Shown: positions 17,480 through 26,643 of the stretch, one piece after another | Position numbering within the stretch: the first letter of the stretch is position 1 | Layout: the number at the start of each line of letters is the position of its first letter | DNA from: Nannocystis pusilla | Lineage (GTDB): Bacteria > Myxococcota_A > Polyangia > Nannocystales > Nannocystaceae | DNA length: 64,000 nt | Direction of reading: 5' to 3' | Assembly (NCBI RefSeq): GCF_020073745.1 | Contig: NZ_JAIRAU010000006.1 | Span: forward strand, 1-64,000 | Translations under genes and position numbers: made by a program | Notes under the pieces: generated by a model | What the model was told of the DNA's origin: nothing | Databases searched by the model: none | Seen by the model: the letters and a program-made list of their open reading frames with translations, nothing else

Positions 17480-18065
17480 GACGGCGCCGGGCTGGCGCCC
17501 TGGGTTGCAGATCACATTCCAGGCGCGCAACGCGGCGCCCGCGGTTGTGGGCCGACTCGTTGTCCAGTGCGCGAGACGTCGCCTGTCGCCGGGTGTCCAT
17601 TCGAGTGGACACGGCGCGCTCTCGGGCCCGGCCCGGTCTGCTGGATCTCCGCAGGATCGAGCGGGGTCGCGGGGCCCTGCGGGGACGGCCGGGGCGACGA
17701 ACCGCGCGGCCTCGCCCGCCGCGGGCCTCCGGCTTCGCGGATGTCATGTGGCGTGGACACGGTCCCCACAGGCCGACGCGTGGGACTCGTTTCGCACCCG
17801 AGGTGCGTCGACCTCCGTCGCGCGCACGCATGGGTGGTCGCGCGGTCGCGGGGCGCTCGACGCGTGGACCCTTCGTCGGACTCGTCGACGTGAGGACGCG
17901 GTCATGCGCTCACGGGCGCGAGCGTCGATGGGGCTGCTTCAGGTCGTGAAGACGAGGCTCGTGCTCACGGCGCGAGGTGTGGGGCGCTGCATCGATTCGT
18001 CGAATCGACGCCGAGGCTCGTGCTCACGGGCATGAAGCGTCGAGGTGAGGACGACGGCCGCGCGC
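17480..18065. other. Gap with degenerate direct repeats
   Basis: About 586 bases without a gene that I can support; the long frames here are Arg-rich shadows. The 3' third holds two copies of a ~47-nt repeat (17884-17930 and 18039-18085, the second reaching into the next gene's 3' end) and two copies of a ~20-nt element containing GAGGCTCGTGCTCACGG (about 17953 and 18013). A 17-nt palindrome with 8-bp arms lies at 17992-18008. This may be a regulatory or decayed region. Confidence 0.6.
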
Positions 18066-18085
18066 TCACGGGCGCGAGATGTCGA
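17884..18085. repeat. Imperfect direct repeats upstream of a regulator's 3' end
   Basis: The segment at 17884-17930 and that at 18039-18085 share GTGAGGACG, CGCTCACGGGCGCGAG and GTCGA in the same order with few differences. A shorter pair containing GAGGCTCGTGCTCACGG occurs at about 17953 and 18013. The second long copy overlaps the last codons of the sigma-54-type regulator. Confidence 0.65.
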
Positions 18086-19163
18086 GGCTCTGCATCAAGT
18101 TATAGATGTGCGCGCGGGTGAGGGCGAGCCGGCGGGCGGCCTCGGCGACGTTCCAGTTGCTGTCCTCGAGGGTGCCGCGGACCAGCTGGGTCTGGAAGCG
18201 GCGCAGGGCCTCGCGGTAGTTGAGCGGGGCGGCGGCTTCCTCCCTGTCCTCTCGGTCAGGGAAGAGGTGGCGCACCTCGACCTCGCGGGCGTCTTCGCCG
18301 GCGGCGCGGATGACCGCGGCCTCGACGGCGTTGGCGAGCTCGCGGATGTTGCCGGGCCAGCTGGCGGCCTGGGCGGTGAGGAGTGTCCATTGGGACAGGT
18401 GCAGCGGGGGCAGGCGGTGGCGGACGCAGGCCTTGATGCAGAAGTGCTGGGCGAGGTCGGGGATGTCGTCGCGCCGCTCGGCCAGCGAGGGCACGCGGAT
18501 GGGGACGACGTGGAGGCGGTAGAACAGGTCCTCGCGGAACTCGCGGCGGGCGACGCGGGCCTTGAGGTCGCAGTTGGTCGCGGCGATGACCCGCACGTCG
18601 GCGGCGCGCGGGCGGTTGGCGCCGAGCGGGTAGTACTCGCGCGACTGCAGCAGCTGCAGCAGCTTGGCCTGGGCCGGCAGCGAGAGCTCGGCGATCTCGT
18701 CGAACAGGAGCGTGCCGCCGCGGGCGGCGGACACCTTGCCCTCGACGGCCTTGATCGCGGTCGAGTGGGCCCCGGGCGCGGCGCCGAAGAGCTCGCTCTC
18801 GACGAGGTTGTCGGGCAGGTTGGCGCAACTGAGCTCGACGAAGTTGCCGGCGGCGCGCGGGCTGCTGGCATGAATGACCCGGGCGACGTGAGTCTTGCCG
18901 GTGCCCGACGGACCGGTCAGCAGGACCGAGACGTCGAGGGGGGCCAGCAGCGCGAGCTGGCGCAGGAGCTCCGCCATCGGCGGCGAGCGCCCGATCAGGT
19001 CCTCCGCTCGCAGCGCGCTGCGGAAGCGGAGCGTCGGGTCGCGCTTCTCACTCGGCGAGAACAAAGGATCGAGCTCCCCGCGGGCCTCGGGATGCGCGCT
19101 GTCCATGCCATCATAGTAGACGCGGAAGCGCGGCGGCCGCTGGGCCGGCGGGGAGCATGACAT
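18066..19163 (-). CDS. Sigma-54-type AAA+ activator with degenerate GAFTGA loop
   Basis: 365 aa. The AAA+ domain has Walker A GPSGTGKT (84-91), Walker B TLLFDE (151-156) and the arginine-finger region FREDLFYRL. A C-terminal Fis-type HTH ends the protein (about 325-360). No receiver or FHA domain precedes the AAA+ part; the first 50 residues are unassigned. The loop that normally contacts sigma-54, GAFTGA, reads GAHSTA (131-136), losing the key Phe and Thr. It may therefore not open sigma-54 promoters in the usual way, or may be a repressor or co-regulator. The start codon lies in a CATG repeat unit paired with a second unit at 19175. Confidence 0.88.
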   Translation of the reverse strand: MSCSPPAQRPPRFRVYYDGMDSAHPEARGELDPLFSPSEKRDPTLRFRSALRAEDLIGRSPPMAELLRQLALLAPLDVSVLLTGPSGTGKTHVARVIHASSPRAAGNFVELSCANLPDNLVESELFGAAPGAHSTAIKAVEGKVSAARGGTLLFDEIAELSLPAQAKLLQLLQSREYYPLGANRPRAADVRVIAATNCDLKARVARREFREDLFYRLHVVPIRVPSLAERRDDIPDLAQHFCIKACVRHRLPPLHLSQWTLLTAQAASWPGNIRELANAVEAAVIRAAGEDAREVEVRHLFPDREDREEAAAPLNYREALRRFQTQLVRGTLEDSNWNVAEAARRLALTRAHIYNLMQSLDISRP

Positions 19164-19229
19164 GTCCTTTGGGACATGATGAAGCGCACCTCATGCGCGG
19201 GTCTAGGTGCTCGCTCACGAGAGCGCGCG

Positions 19230-21089
19230 TTACTTCGTCGCCGTGGCGAGCCACCCGTCGCGCAGTTCGCGGACGTCGGCCGCCGCCGTCGGTGAGACAC
19301 TGAAGCGGAACGTCTTCCGCGGGTCCTCGGCGATCGTGAGTGTGCGGCGTTCGAGGCGACCGCCGCGGAAGAGGGCGACTTCGACCGATTGGCCGGGGAC
19401 GTGGTCCATCAGCCGCTCCACGGCCTCGTCACCGCTGCGGGTGCGGCGAGCCGCGACGGCGATGACCTCGTCACCGGGCATGAGGCCGGCGAGCTCAGCA
19501 GGTGAGCCGGGGGCGACGCTGCGGATGGCGTTGTCGGTGAACGCGATCCCGGTCCAGCTGCGCTTGCGGCGAGCTGCCAGCGGAGAGGACTCACCTTCCC
19601 ACGGCGCGCGAATCTCGACATCGACGCCCATCCGCGTCAGCTGCGCGGGAAGCGGAAGTTCGTCGGTGCCCTCGATGTATCTGCGGAAGAAGTCGTGCAT
19701 GTCCGCGCCCGCCTCGGCCGAGGCGGCGGCGACGATGTCGTCGGCCGTGATGCCGTGACCCTTGACGCCGTGGCTGGCCATGAGCCGGCGGAACAGCCCG
19801 ACGAGCGAGCCCTTGCCGCGCGAGCGCAGGCGCAGCTCGAGGTCGAGGCACACGCCGGCGAGGTGGCCCTTCTCGTAGTAGCTGATCGAGGTGGTGTGGT
19901 GGCCCGGCGAGGGCTTGTAGTGCTTGACCCACGCCTCGACGCTGTTCTGCGTCAGCGGCACGTGGTTGCGCCCCGGCTTCTGCAGGTAGGCGGTCCACGA
20001 GGTGCCGAGCTCGCGCAGGAACTCGTCGGGGCTGGTCACCCCGGCGCGCACGAGGATCTGGTTCTCGACGGTCTCGGTGAAGCCCTCGTGGAACCACAGC
20101 AGCTCGCTGTAATCCTCGCGGCTGTAGTCGTAGGGCACGAGCGCCGCGTCGCGCAGTCGCTTGGCGTTCCACAGGTGGAAGAACTCGTGGCTGGCGAGGT
20201 GGAGCGCGCGGCGGTAGCCGGCCTCGTCGTGGAACGAGTCGCGCGCGAGGCGCATCAGCGTGCTGTCGGCGTGCTCGAGGCCGCCGTCGCTCCTGTCGTC
20301 GGCGAGCAGCAAGAACACGTAGCGCCGGGTCGGCAGGCCGCCCATCGCCTCGGCGAAGGCGTGGACGACGGGCTTGAGGTCGCGGACCAGCCGCTCGACG
20401 TCGGCGTTGCTGCCGGCCGGGGCCGAGAACACCAGCTCGACGCGCGTGCCGCCCTCGTCCCACGCGTGGACCACCGGGGTGCCCAGCTCGAGCGGCGAGT
20501 CGACCAGGACGTCGTAGGAGGCGGCGCGCAGGACCCCGGGGGTCGGCTGCGGCAACGCGCCATGGACGGTCCAGTCGGGCGGCAGGGCGTTGAAGTGCAG
20601 CTCGGCCGGGCGCGCGGTCTCGCCGACGAGGTAGAGGAACAGGCCGGCGGGGTTGAGGGTGGCGTGGCGGTCGTCGACGCTGCTGGTGCGCACCCCGGGC
20701 TCGTCGGCCCACACCCGGTAGGTCGCGCGAATGCCCTTTCCGCCATGTCTGATGCGCCATGTCTGTTTGTCCAGGCGCTCGACCGGCAGCGAGACGCCGG
20801 CGAGGTCGGTGACGACCGGGCCGTCGAGGTTGCGGGCGAAGTCGCGGACGAGGTAGGAGCCGGGGATCCACGCCGGCAGGGCGAGGTCGCTGCGCAGGCC
20901 GCCGGGGCGCTCGACGGTCATGACGATCTCGACCCACCGCGACTCGGGGGCGGAGATCGTCACCTCGTAGCGGACGAGCTGCTTGCGCTCGCGCGCGGAC
21001 CAGTCGGCGGGGGCAGGCGCGGGGGCGGCGACGGCCGTCGCACACGCGCCGCCGAGCGCGAGGGCGAGGAGGAGCGGCAAGGCACGCAT
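19230..21089 (-). CDS. M61 family peptidase with PDZ domain
   Basis: 619 aa from CAT 21087-21089, chosen because MRALPLLLALALGGAC gives a signal sequence (lipoprotein or SPase I cleavage after AVAA both possible). The N-terminal beta domain (about 40-210) precedes a thermolysin-like catalytic domain with HEFFH at 301-305 and the third ligand in WFHEGFTE. A PDZ domain occupies roughly 510-600 (VAPGSPAELAGLMPGDEVIAV). This is the architecture of M61 glycyl aminopeptidases. It is exported, probably periplasmic or surface-bound. It is divergent from the PhoD-like gene with about 119 bp between starts. Confidence 0.92.
   Translation of the reverse strand: MRALPLLLALALGGACATAVAAPAPAPADWSARERKQLVRYEVTISAPESRWVEIVMTVERPGGLRSDLALPAWIPGSYLVRDFARNLDGPVVTDLAGVSLPVERLDKQTWRIRHGGKGIRATYRVWADEPGVRTSSVDDRHATLNPAGLFLYLVGETARPAELHFNALPPDWTVHGALPQPTPGVLRAASYDVLVDSPLELGTPVVHAWDEGGTRVELVFSAPAGSNADVERLVRDLKPVVHAFAEAMGGLPTRRYVFLLLADDRSDGGLEHADSTLMRLARDSFHDEAGYRRALHLASHEFFHLWNAKRLRDAALVPYDYSREDYSELLWFHEGFTETVENQILVRAGVTSPDEFLRELGTSWTAYLQKPGRNHVPLTQNSVEAWVKHYKPSPGHHTTSISYYEKGHLAGVCLDLELRLRSRGKGSLVGLFRRLMASHGVKGHGITADDIVAAASAEAGADMHDFFRRYIEGTDELPLPAQLTRMGVDVEIRAPWEGESSPLAARRKRSWTGIAFTDNAIRSVAPGSPAELAGLMPGDEVIAVAARRTRSGDEAVERLMDHVPGQSVEVALFRGGRLERRTLTIAEDPRKTFRFSVSPTAAADVRELRDGWLATATK
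20744..20775. repeat. Three-unit 14-nt CATG/CAGG repeat inside the M61 gene
   Basis: CATG 20744, CATG 20758 and CAGG 20772 are exactly 14 nt apart within the coding sequence (codons for DKQTWRIRHGGKG). Confidence 0.65.
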
Positions 21090-21208
21090 GAGCCGGCGAG
21101 TGTAGCGAGGCAGCGCGCCGTCCGGCGACCGGCGATCGCTCGCCGATGTCACGCGGGCGCCACGCGTCCGGGACCGGCGGGGCGCGCGTTCCGCTATCCT
21201 GGCGGCGC

Positions 21209-22867
21209 ATGACGTCCCCGCCCAGGCCGCCGCGAACCAGAGCTCGCACCGCCCCGACGCGCCGCGAATTCCTGTGGCAGGTGGTCGCCGCAGCCTCGGC
21301 GAGCGCGTGCGGCGGGGGCTCCGGGGGCGGCGAGGGCACCGAGGGGGACAGCCCCGGCAGCGGCACGAGCACGGGTTCGTCGACCGGGGGCGAGCCGACG
21401 ACGACCGCGCCGACCACGACCACCGGCGAGCCGGCGCCGGAGCTGCCCGGGCCGCCGTTCACGCTCGGCGTGGCGTCGGGAGATCCGCTCGCGGACCGCG
21501 TGATCCTCTGGACCCGCCTCGCGCCCGACCCGATCGGCGGCGGCGGCATGCCCGAGGCCGCGTTCGCGGTCGCGTGGGAGGTCGCCAGCGACGAGGCGTT
21601 CACCGACGTGGTCGCCGGCGGCGAGGCGATCGCCGAGCCGGCGTTCGCCCACGCGGTCCACGTCGACGCGACCGGACTCGCGCCGGACCGCTGGTACTTC
21701 TACCGCTTCCGCGTCGGCGAGCACACCAGCGCGGTCGGCCGCACGCGCACGCTGCCGGCGCCGGACAGCGCGCCCGAGCGGCTGCGCCTGGCCTCGGCGA
21801 GCTGCCAGCGGTTCACCACCGGCTACTACACGGCCTACGCCCACCTGGCCGCCGAGGACCTCGACCTGGTGCTGTTCCTCGGCGACTACATCTACGAAAA
21901 CGGCGACAAGGGGCCGGTGCGCGACCACGTCGGCGAGGAGTGCCGCACGCTGCTCGACTACCGCAACCGCTACGCGCAGTACCGCGGCGACCCGAATCTA
22001 CAGGCGGCGCACCACCGGTTCCCGTGGGCGGTGATCTGGGACGACCACGAGGTCGACAACAACTACGTGGCCGACATCTCCTCGGTGGATGACCCGAAGT
22101 TCATGGCGCGAAGGACAGCCGCGTACCAGGCGTTCTACGAACACATGCCGATCCGCGTCGCGCCGCCGGCGGCCGACGGGTCGCTGGCGATCTACCGCAG
22201 CTTCGCGTGGGGCGACCTGGCCGAGGTGTTCCTGCTCGACACGCGCCAGTACCGGACCGACCAGCTGTGCCTGGACGAGCCGGGCGAGGACTGCGGCGAG
22301 CTGGCGACCGAGGACGGCGACATGCTCGGCCCGGAGCAGGAGGCGTGGCTGACCGAGGGCCTGGCGGCGTCGCCGGCGATCTGGAAGCTCGTGGCCCAGC
22401 AGATCGTGTTCTCGAAGGTCGACTTCAGCGGCCTGCTGATCAACTGGGACCAGTGGGACGGCTACCCGAAGGCGCGCCAGCGGATGCTCGACTTCCTGGC
22501 CGGCGAGCAGCTGGCGAACGTGGTGATCCTGGCCGGCGACCTCCACGTCGGCGGGATGGCCGACGTCAACGCGGTCGCCGGCGACACCAACACGCCGGTG
22601 GTGGCGGTCGAGATCGTGACGACGTCGATCACGTCGAGCTCGGAGACCGACATCCCGCCCGAGACGATCGAGCAGCTGGTCGGCACGATCCCCCAGATTA
22701 AACACTTCAACGCTCACTCGCGCGGCTACGTCTCGCTCGACCTTACCCGCGAGGCGCTGAGCGCCCGCTTCATGATCGTCGACACCATCGAGTCCGAGAC
22801 GGCCAGCGTCGACGCCGAGGCCGAGCTGACCGTGCTCGCCGGGGTGCCCGGGGTGCAGATGCCCTGA
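21209..22867 (+). CDS. PhoD-like alkaline phosphatase, Tat-exported
   Basis: 552 aa from ATG 21209. The N-terminus has a twin-arginine motif (TRREFLWQ) followed by SASAC, so Tat export with possible lipidation is expected, then a Gly/Thr stalk. The PhoD N-terminal domain (FTLGVASGDPLADRVILWTRL) is followed by the metallophosphoesterase core: SCQRF, LFLGDYIYE, IWDDHEVDNNY, LLDTRQYR, VILAGDLHVG and a His-rich end. The family hydrolyses phosphomono- and diesters with Ca/Fe. No Pho box was identified. The gene ends in a 14-nt repeat array shared with the convergent B3/4 gene. Confidence 0.95.
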   Translation: MTSPPRPPRTRARTAPTRREFLWQVVAAASASACGGGSGGGEGTEGDSPGSGTSTGSSTGGEPTTTAPTTTTGEPAPELPGPPFTLGVASGDPLADRVILWTRLAPDPIGGGGMPEAAFAVAWEVASDEAFTDVVAGGEAIAEPAFAHAVHVDATGLAPDRWYFYRFRVGEHTSAVGRTRTLPAPDSAPERLRLASASCQRFTTGYYTAYAHLAAEDLDLVLFLGDYIYENGDKGPVRDHVGEECRTLLDYRNRYAQYRGDPNLQAAHHRFPWAVIWDDHEVDNNYVADISSVDDPKFMARRTAAYQAFYEHMPIRVAPPAADGSLAIYRSFAWGDLAEVFLLDTRQYRTDQLCLDEPGEDCGELATEDGDMLGPEQEAWLTEGLAASPAIWKLVAQQIVFSKVDFSGLLINWDQWDGYPKARQRMLDFLAGEQLANVVILAGDLHVGGMADVNAVAGDTNTPVVAVEIVTTSITSSSETDIPPETIEQLVGTIPQIKHFNAHSRGYVSLDLTREALSARFMIVDTIESETASVDAEAELTVLAGVPGVQMP

Positions 22868-22931
22868 AGGGCATGCCCCCAAGGGCATGCTCGTGAGGGC
22901 ATGCTCCTCAGGGCATGTTTAAAAAGTCAGG
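22858..22931. repeat. 14-nt-period CATG array at a convergent gene junction
   Basis: GATG 22858, CATG 22872, 22886, 22900 and 22914, and CAGG 22928 are all exactly 14 nt apart. Spacers read CCCTGAAGGG, CCCCCAAGGG, CTCGTGAGGG, CTCCTCAGGG and TTTAAAAAGT. The array contains the PhoD-like stop codon (22865-22867) and overlaps the convergent gene's stop (22927-22929). Adjacent units can pair as short stem-loops. It probably serves as a bidirectional 3' end. Confidence 0.85.
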
Positions 22932-23580
22932 CGAACGCGACGGGCTCGGTGGCGGCGCCGAGGCCGTGCAGCAGCTCGCGGTAGTAGGCGGCGGTGGTGG
23001 CGGCGAGGCCGGGCAGGGCGGTGGTGCCCCAGACGATCGAGAGGGTGCGGCGGGTGCCGGGGTGGGTCTTGGTGCGCTGCGAGTCCTTGACCGGGCCGGC
23101 GCACGGGCCCTCGGCGTCGATCAGCGACACGAGGCCGCCGATGTCGATGACCTGGCCGCCGGCGTTGAAGACGTAGCTCGAGCCGGGCGCGGGCACGCCG
23201 ATCGTCAGCGGCGCGGCGGCGCGGTCGAGGTCGACGACGCTGATCGGCAGGCCGCTGTGGAGCGAGGCGACGTTGCAGGCGTCGACCGCGGCGTTGATGC
23301 TGCCGAGGCTGCCGTCGCCGGCCGCCCTGAGGAGGTACTCGGAGGCGGGCTTGCTGCGCCCGGTGGGCTTGAAGCCGGCCTTGCGCAGCAGGTCGCGGAC
23401 GGCGGCGCGGATGCGGTCGTCGGCCGGCGGTAGGGGCGTGGCTGCCCCGAGGGACAGGCCGGCTCGCAGCGCGTCGGACGCCGCGATCTCACCGAGGGCC
23501 CGGTCGAACTCGGTGGTGAACGCGACGATCTCGATGAGCGGCGAGACGGGGGCGAGGGAGCAGTCGGCGGTCACCTGCAT
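22927..23580 (-). CDS. B3/4 domain protein
   Basis: 217 aa starting at CAT 23578-23580; longer frames run antisense through the next gene. The sequence fits B3/B4 domain proteins related to the editing domain of phenylalanyl-tRNA synthetase beta: an N-terminal helical part (DDRIRAAVRDLLRKAGFKPTGRSKPASEYLLRAA), then INAAVDACNVASLHSGLPISVVDLD and GPVKDSQRTKTHPGTRRTLSIVWGTT. Free-standing versions are thought to hydrolyse mischarged tRNA or D-aminoacyl species; the exact substrate is unknown. It is divergent from the molybdenum hydroxylase operon across 51 bp. Confidence 0.8.
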   Translation of the reverse strand: MQVTADCSLAPVSPLIEIVAFTTEFDRALGEIAASDALRAGLSLGAATPLPPADDRIRAAVRDLLRKAGFKPTGRSKPASEYLLRAAGDGSLGSINAAVDACNVASLHSGLPISVVDLDRAAAPLTIGVPAPGSSYVFNAGGQVIDIGGLVSLIDAEGPCAGPVKDSQRTKTHPGTRRTLSIVWGTTALPGLAATTAAYYRELLHGLGAATEPVAFA

Positions 23581-23631
23581 GCAGCGGGCGGGAGTATACG
23601 CGGCGCGGCCCGCCGTGGTACCGTGGCCGTG

Positions 23632-24252
23632 ATGTCCGATCGGGCCCGCATCACACGTCGCGGCCTCTTCCGCGGGATCGGCACGGCGGGTCTGCTCGCC
23701 GGCTGCAAGCCGAGCGAGCGGCCGCCGACCACCACCGAAGACGGCGAGCAACCACCACCGGCCGGCAGCGCGGGCGCGCTGGGGCCGGGGCCGAGCCCGC
23801 TCGAGTTCACGCTCAACGGTCAGCGCCAGGTCGCCGAGGTCGCGCCCCACGTGACGCTGCTGGCGGCGCTGCGCGAGCAACTGCGGGTCACCGGCCCGAA
23901 GGTGGTGTGCGACCGCGGGGCCTGCGGCGCGTGCACGGTGCTGGTCGACGGGGTGGCGCGCAACAGCTGCATGATGCTGGCGCACGACGTCGACGGCGCG
24001 GCGGTGACGACGGTCGAGGGCCTGTCGCAGGGCGGCAAGCTGTCGGTGCTGCAGGAGGCGTTCATCCGCCACGACGCGCTGCAGTGCGGGTTCTGCACCT
24101 CGGGCATGTTGATGTCGTGCCAGGCGCTGCTGGGGCGCACGCAGCTCGAGCGCGAGGATGTCGAGGCGGCGATCGCCGGCAACCTGTGCCGCTGCGGGAC
24201 CTATCCGAACGTGGTGGCGGCGGTGCTCGACGCCGCGAAGGGGAGCGCGTAG
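23632..24252 (+). CDS. Molybdenum hydroxylase 2Fe-2S subunit, Tat-type signal
   Basis: 206 aa from ATG 23632. A Tat motif (ITRRGLF) precedes a hydrophobic core ending in LLAGC, so this subunit is probably a Tat-exported lipoprotein. After a Pro/Gly linker comes a plant-type ferredoxin domain (CDRGACGACTVLVDG...NSC) and the second 2Fe-2S domain (CGFCTSGM...CRCGTYPN), as in xanthine/aldehyde dehydrogenase small subunits. It passes electrons from the Mo site to FAD. The Mo subunit follows after 2 bp, then the FAD subunit: a complete three-subunit set. Confidence 0.94.
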   Translation: MSDRARITRRGLFRGIGTAGLLAGCKPSERPPTTTEDGEQPPPAGSAGALGPGPSPLEFTLNGQRQVAEVAPHVTLLAALREQLRVTGPKVVCDRGACGACTVLVDGVARNSCMMLAHDVDGAAVTTVEGLSQGGKLSVLQEAFIRHDALQCGFCTSGMLMSCQALLGRTQLEREDVEAAIAGNLCRCGTYPNVVAAVLDAAKGSA

Positions 24253-24254
24253 CC

Positions 24255-26597
24255 GTGCCGGACGACAGCAAGGTCACACTCAAGGTCGGGTTCGCCGAGC
24301 AGCTGCGCGACATCGAGGTGCAGCTGCCGGCGGGCGAGCCGAAGCCGTGGGACGCGCGCGCCGAGCTGAAGGTGGTCGGCAAGCCGCACCCGCGCGTCGA
24401 GGCGCCGCTCAAGGTGTCGGGCGCGGCCAAGTACACCCACGACATCGTGCCGCAGGGCGCGTTGTGGGCGGCGGTGCTGCGCTGCCCGCACGCGTGCGCG
24501 CTGGTCGAGTCGATCGACGTCGCGCCGGCGAAGTCGCAGCCGGGGGTGGCGGCGGCGCTGGCCCTGGTCAAGCCGGGCGAGCGGATGATCTTCGCCGGGC
24601 AAGACGTCGCGGCGGTGGCGGCGAAGACGGCGGAGCAGGCCGAGGCGGCGCTGCAGGCGATCGCGGTCCAGTACAAGCCGGAGGCGTTCGTGATCGACAC
24701 GGCGGCGGCGATGCAGGACGGCGCGCCGCTGGTCCACCGCGGCAAGGTCGAGGAGCGCAGCACCGAGGGCGACGAGCCGGGCGCGGGCGGCAGCGCGGGC
24801 CAGCGCGGCAACGTCCGCACGTCGCCGTCGATGAAGAAGGGCGACGCGCACAAGGGCCTGCGCATGGCCAAGGTCTCGCACGAGGCGACGTACACGACGC
24901 AGGTGCACACGCACTCGGCGCTCGAGACGCACAGCATCGTCGTGCAGTGGGACGGGCCGAAGCAGGCGACGTTGTGGTGCTCGACGCAGGGGATCTTCAG
25001 CGTGCGCGACGAGTTCGCGGAGATCTTCGAGCTCAAGCCGACCGACGTGCACGTGCACACCGAGTTCCTCGGCGGCGGCTTCGGGGCCAAGTTCGGCGCC
25101 TCGGCCCCGGGCTCGCGCATGGGCTTCATCGCCGGCGAGCTGGCGCGCCAGGCGGGGGCGCCGGTGCGGTTGCTGCTCGACCGCAAGGAGGAGCACCTGT
25201 GCACCGGCAACCGCCCCGACTCGCGCCAGCAGGTGAAGCTCGGGGCAGGTGCGAACGGCCAGCTGACGGCGATCCACGTCGTCGCCCACGGGACCGCGGG
25301 GATCGGCACCGGCGCGGGGGTCGGGCGCAACGCGTTCGGCGTGTACTCGCGCTGCCCGAACATCCTGGTCGAGAGCCACGACGTGTTCACCCACGCCGGG
25401 CCGGCCACGGCGATGCGCGCGCCGGGACACCCGCAGGGGGCGTTCGCGCTCGAGCTGGCGCTCGACGAGCTGGCGAAGAAGCTGAAGCGCGACCCGCTCG
25501 ACCTGCGCCTCGCCCACGACGAGCACCCGGTGCGCCGCCACCAGTTCGAGCTCGGCCGCAAGCAGTTCGGCTGGGACGAGGGCAAGAAGCGCGCGGCGGC
25601 GCTGCGCGACAAGCAGGCCCGCGTGCGCCGCGGCTTCGGCGTGGCCGGGTCGATCTGGGGCGACTTCGGCCGCGGCAAGGCGGTCGTCGCCACCGTCAGC
25701 GTGATGCGCGACGGCAGCGTCGAGGTCAAGAACGGCCTGCAGGACATCGGCGGCGGCATCACCACGGTCGTCGCGCAGGTCGTCGCCGAGGTGCTGCAGC
25801 GCCCGATCGAGGCGGTGCGCGTGCGCCTCGGCGACAGCGAGCTCGGGCCCTCGGTCGGCAGCGGCGGCAGCGTGACCACGGCCAGCGTGACGCCGGCGGT
25901 CCGCGCGGCGGCGGAGGCGGTCAAGACCCAGCTGACGGCGCTGGCGGCCAAGCAGCTCGGGCGCAAGCCGGAAGAGATCACATGGTCCGAGGGACAGGCG
26001 CGCGCGGGCAGCAAGTCGATCGCGTGGGCCGAGCTGTGCAAGAAGATCGAGGGCGAGGCGATCGTCGCCACCGGCACGCGGCCCGAGACCTACGGCGCCT
26101 ACCCGGTCAAGTTCATGGGCGGCAACAGCTACCAGATCGCCGGGGTCCAGTTCGCCGAGGTCAGCGTCGACACCTGGACCGGCGTGGTCACGGTCGAGCG
26201 CGTGCTGGCGATCCACGACTGCGGCAAGGTGATGAACCCGCTGACGGCCCGCTCGCAGGTGCAGGGCGGGGTGATCCTCGGCACCAGCTACGCGCTGACC
26301 GAGCAGCGGATCATGGACCGCGTCCGCGGGGTGATGCTGAACCCCAACCTCGAGACCTACAAGATCGCCGGCGCGCGCGACGTGCCGCGCGCGATCGACG
26401 TCGTGTTCACGCCGGTCGACACCGGCGCCAACAACACCGGGGCGATCGGGATCGGCGAGCCGGCGACGATCCCGACCGCGGCCGCGATCGCCTGCGCCGT
26501 CCACGACGCGCTCGGCGTGGCCGTCCGCGACCTCCCCCTCACCCCCGACCGCGTGCTCGCGGCGCTCGGCGTGGTGCCCGCGCGCGGGGCCAGCTGA
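24255..26597 (+). CDS. Molybdenum hydroxylase large (Mo-binding) subunit
   Basis: 780 aa from GTG 24255, two bases after the Fe-S subunit stop. The protein matches the xanthine/aldehyde dehydrogenase family molybdopterin-binding subunit: AKYTHDIVPQGALWAAVLR, HTHSALETHSIVVQW, EFLGGGFGAKFG, MRAPGHPQGAFALELALDELA and GAIGIGEPATIPTAAA, whose Glu is the catalytic base. A ~30-residue Gly/Ser/Asn-rich insert near residue 170-205 is unusual. No signal is visible; export would require hitchhiking with the Tat-signal Fe-S subunit. The hydroxylated substrate is not evident. Confidence 0.94.
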   Translation: MPDDSKVTLKVGFAEQLRDIEVQLPAGEPKPWDARAELKVVGKPHPRVEAPLKVSGAAKYTHDIVPQGALWAAVLRCPHACALVESIDVAPAKSQPGVAAALALVKPGERMIFAGQDVAAVAAKTAEQAEAALQAIAVQYKPEAFVIDTAAAMQDGAPLVHRGKVEERSTEGDEPGAGGSAGQRGNVRTSPSMKKGDAHKGLRMAKVSHEATYTTQVHTHSALETHSIVVQWDGPKQATLWCSTQGIFSVRDEFAEIFELKPTDVHVHTEFLGGGFGAKFGASAPGSRMGFIAGELARQAGAPVRLLLDRKEEHLCTGNRPDSRQQVKLGAGANGQLTAIHVVAHGTAGIGTGAGVGRNAFGVYSRCPNILVESHDVFTHAGPATAMRAPGHPQGAFALELALDELAKKLKRDPLDLRLAHDEHPVRRHQFELGRKQFGWDEGKKRAAALRDKQARVRRGFGVAGSIWGDFGRGKAVVATVSVMRDGSVEVKNGLQDIGGGITTVVAQVVAEVLQRPIEAVRVRLGDSELGPSVGSGGSVTTASVTPAVRAAAEAVKTQLTALAAKQLGRKPEEITWSEGQARAGSKSIAWAELCKKIEGEAIVATGTRPETYGAYPVKFMGGNSYQIAGVQFAEVSVDTWTGVVTVERVLAIHDCGKVMNPLTARSQVQGGVILGTSYALTEQRIMDRVRGVMLNPNLETYKIAGARDVPRAIDVVFTPVDTGANNTGAIGIGEPATIPTAAAIACAVHDALGVAVRDLPLTPDRVLAALGVVPARGAS

Positions 26598-26611
26598 GGC
26601 AGTCTTCGGGA

Positions 26612-26643
26612 CATGTCTCTTCGCACCTGAAGGAACGACCATG
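26612..26643. repeat. Three-unit 14-nt repeat carrying the FAD-subunit start codon
   Basis: CATG 26612, CCTG 26626 and CATG 26640 are 14 nt apart between two operon genes. The third CATG contains the ATG start (26641), and the ribosome binding site AAGGA lies in the spacer before it. Confidence 0.7.
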
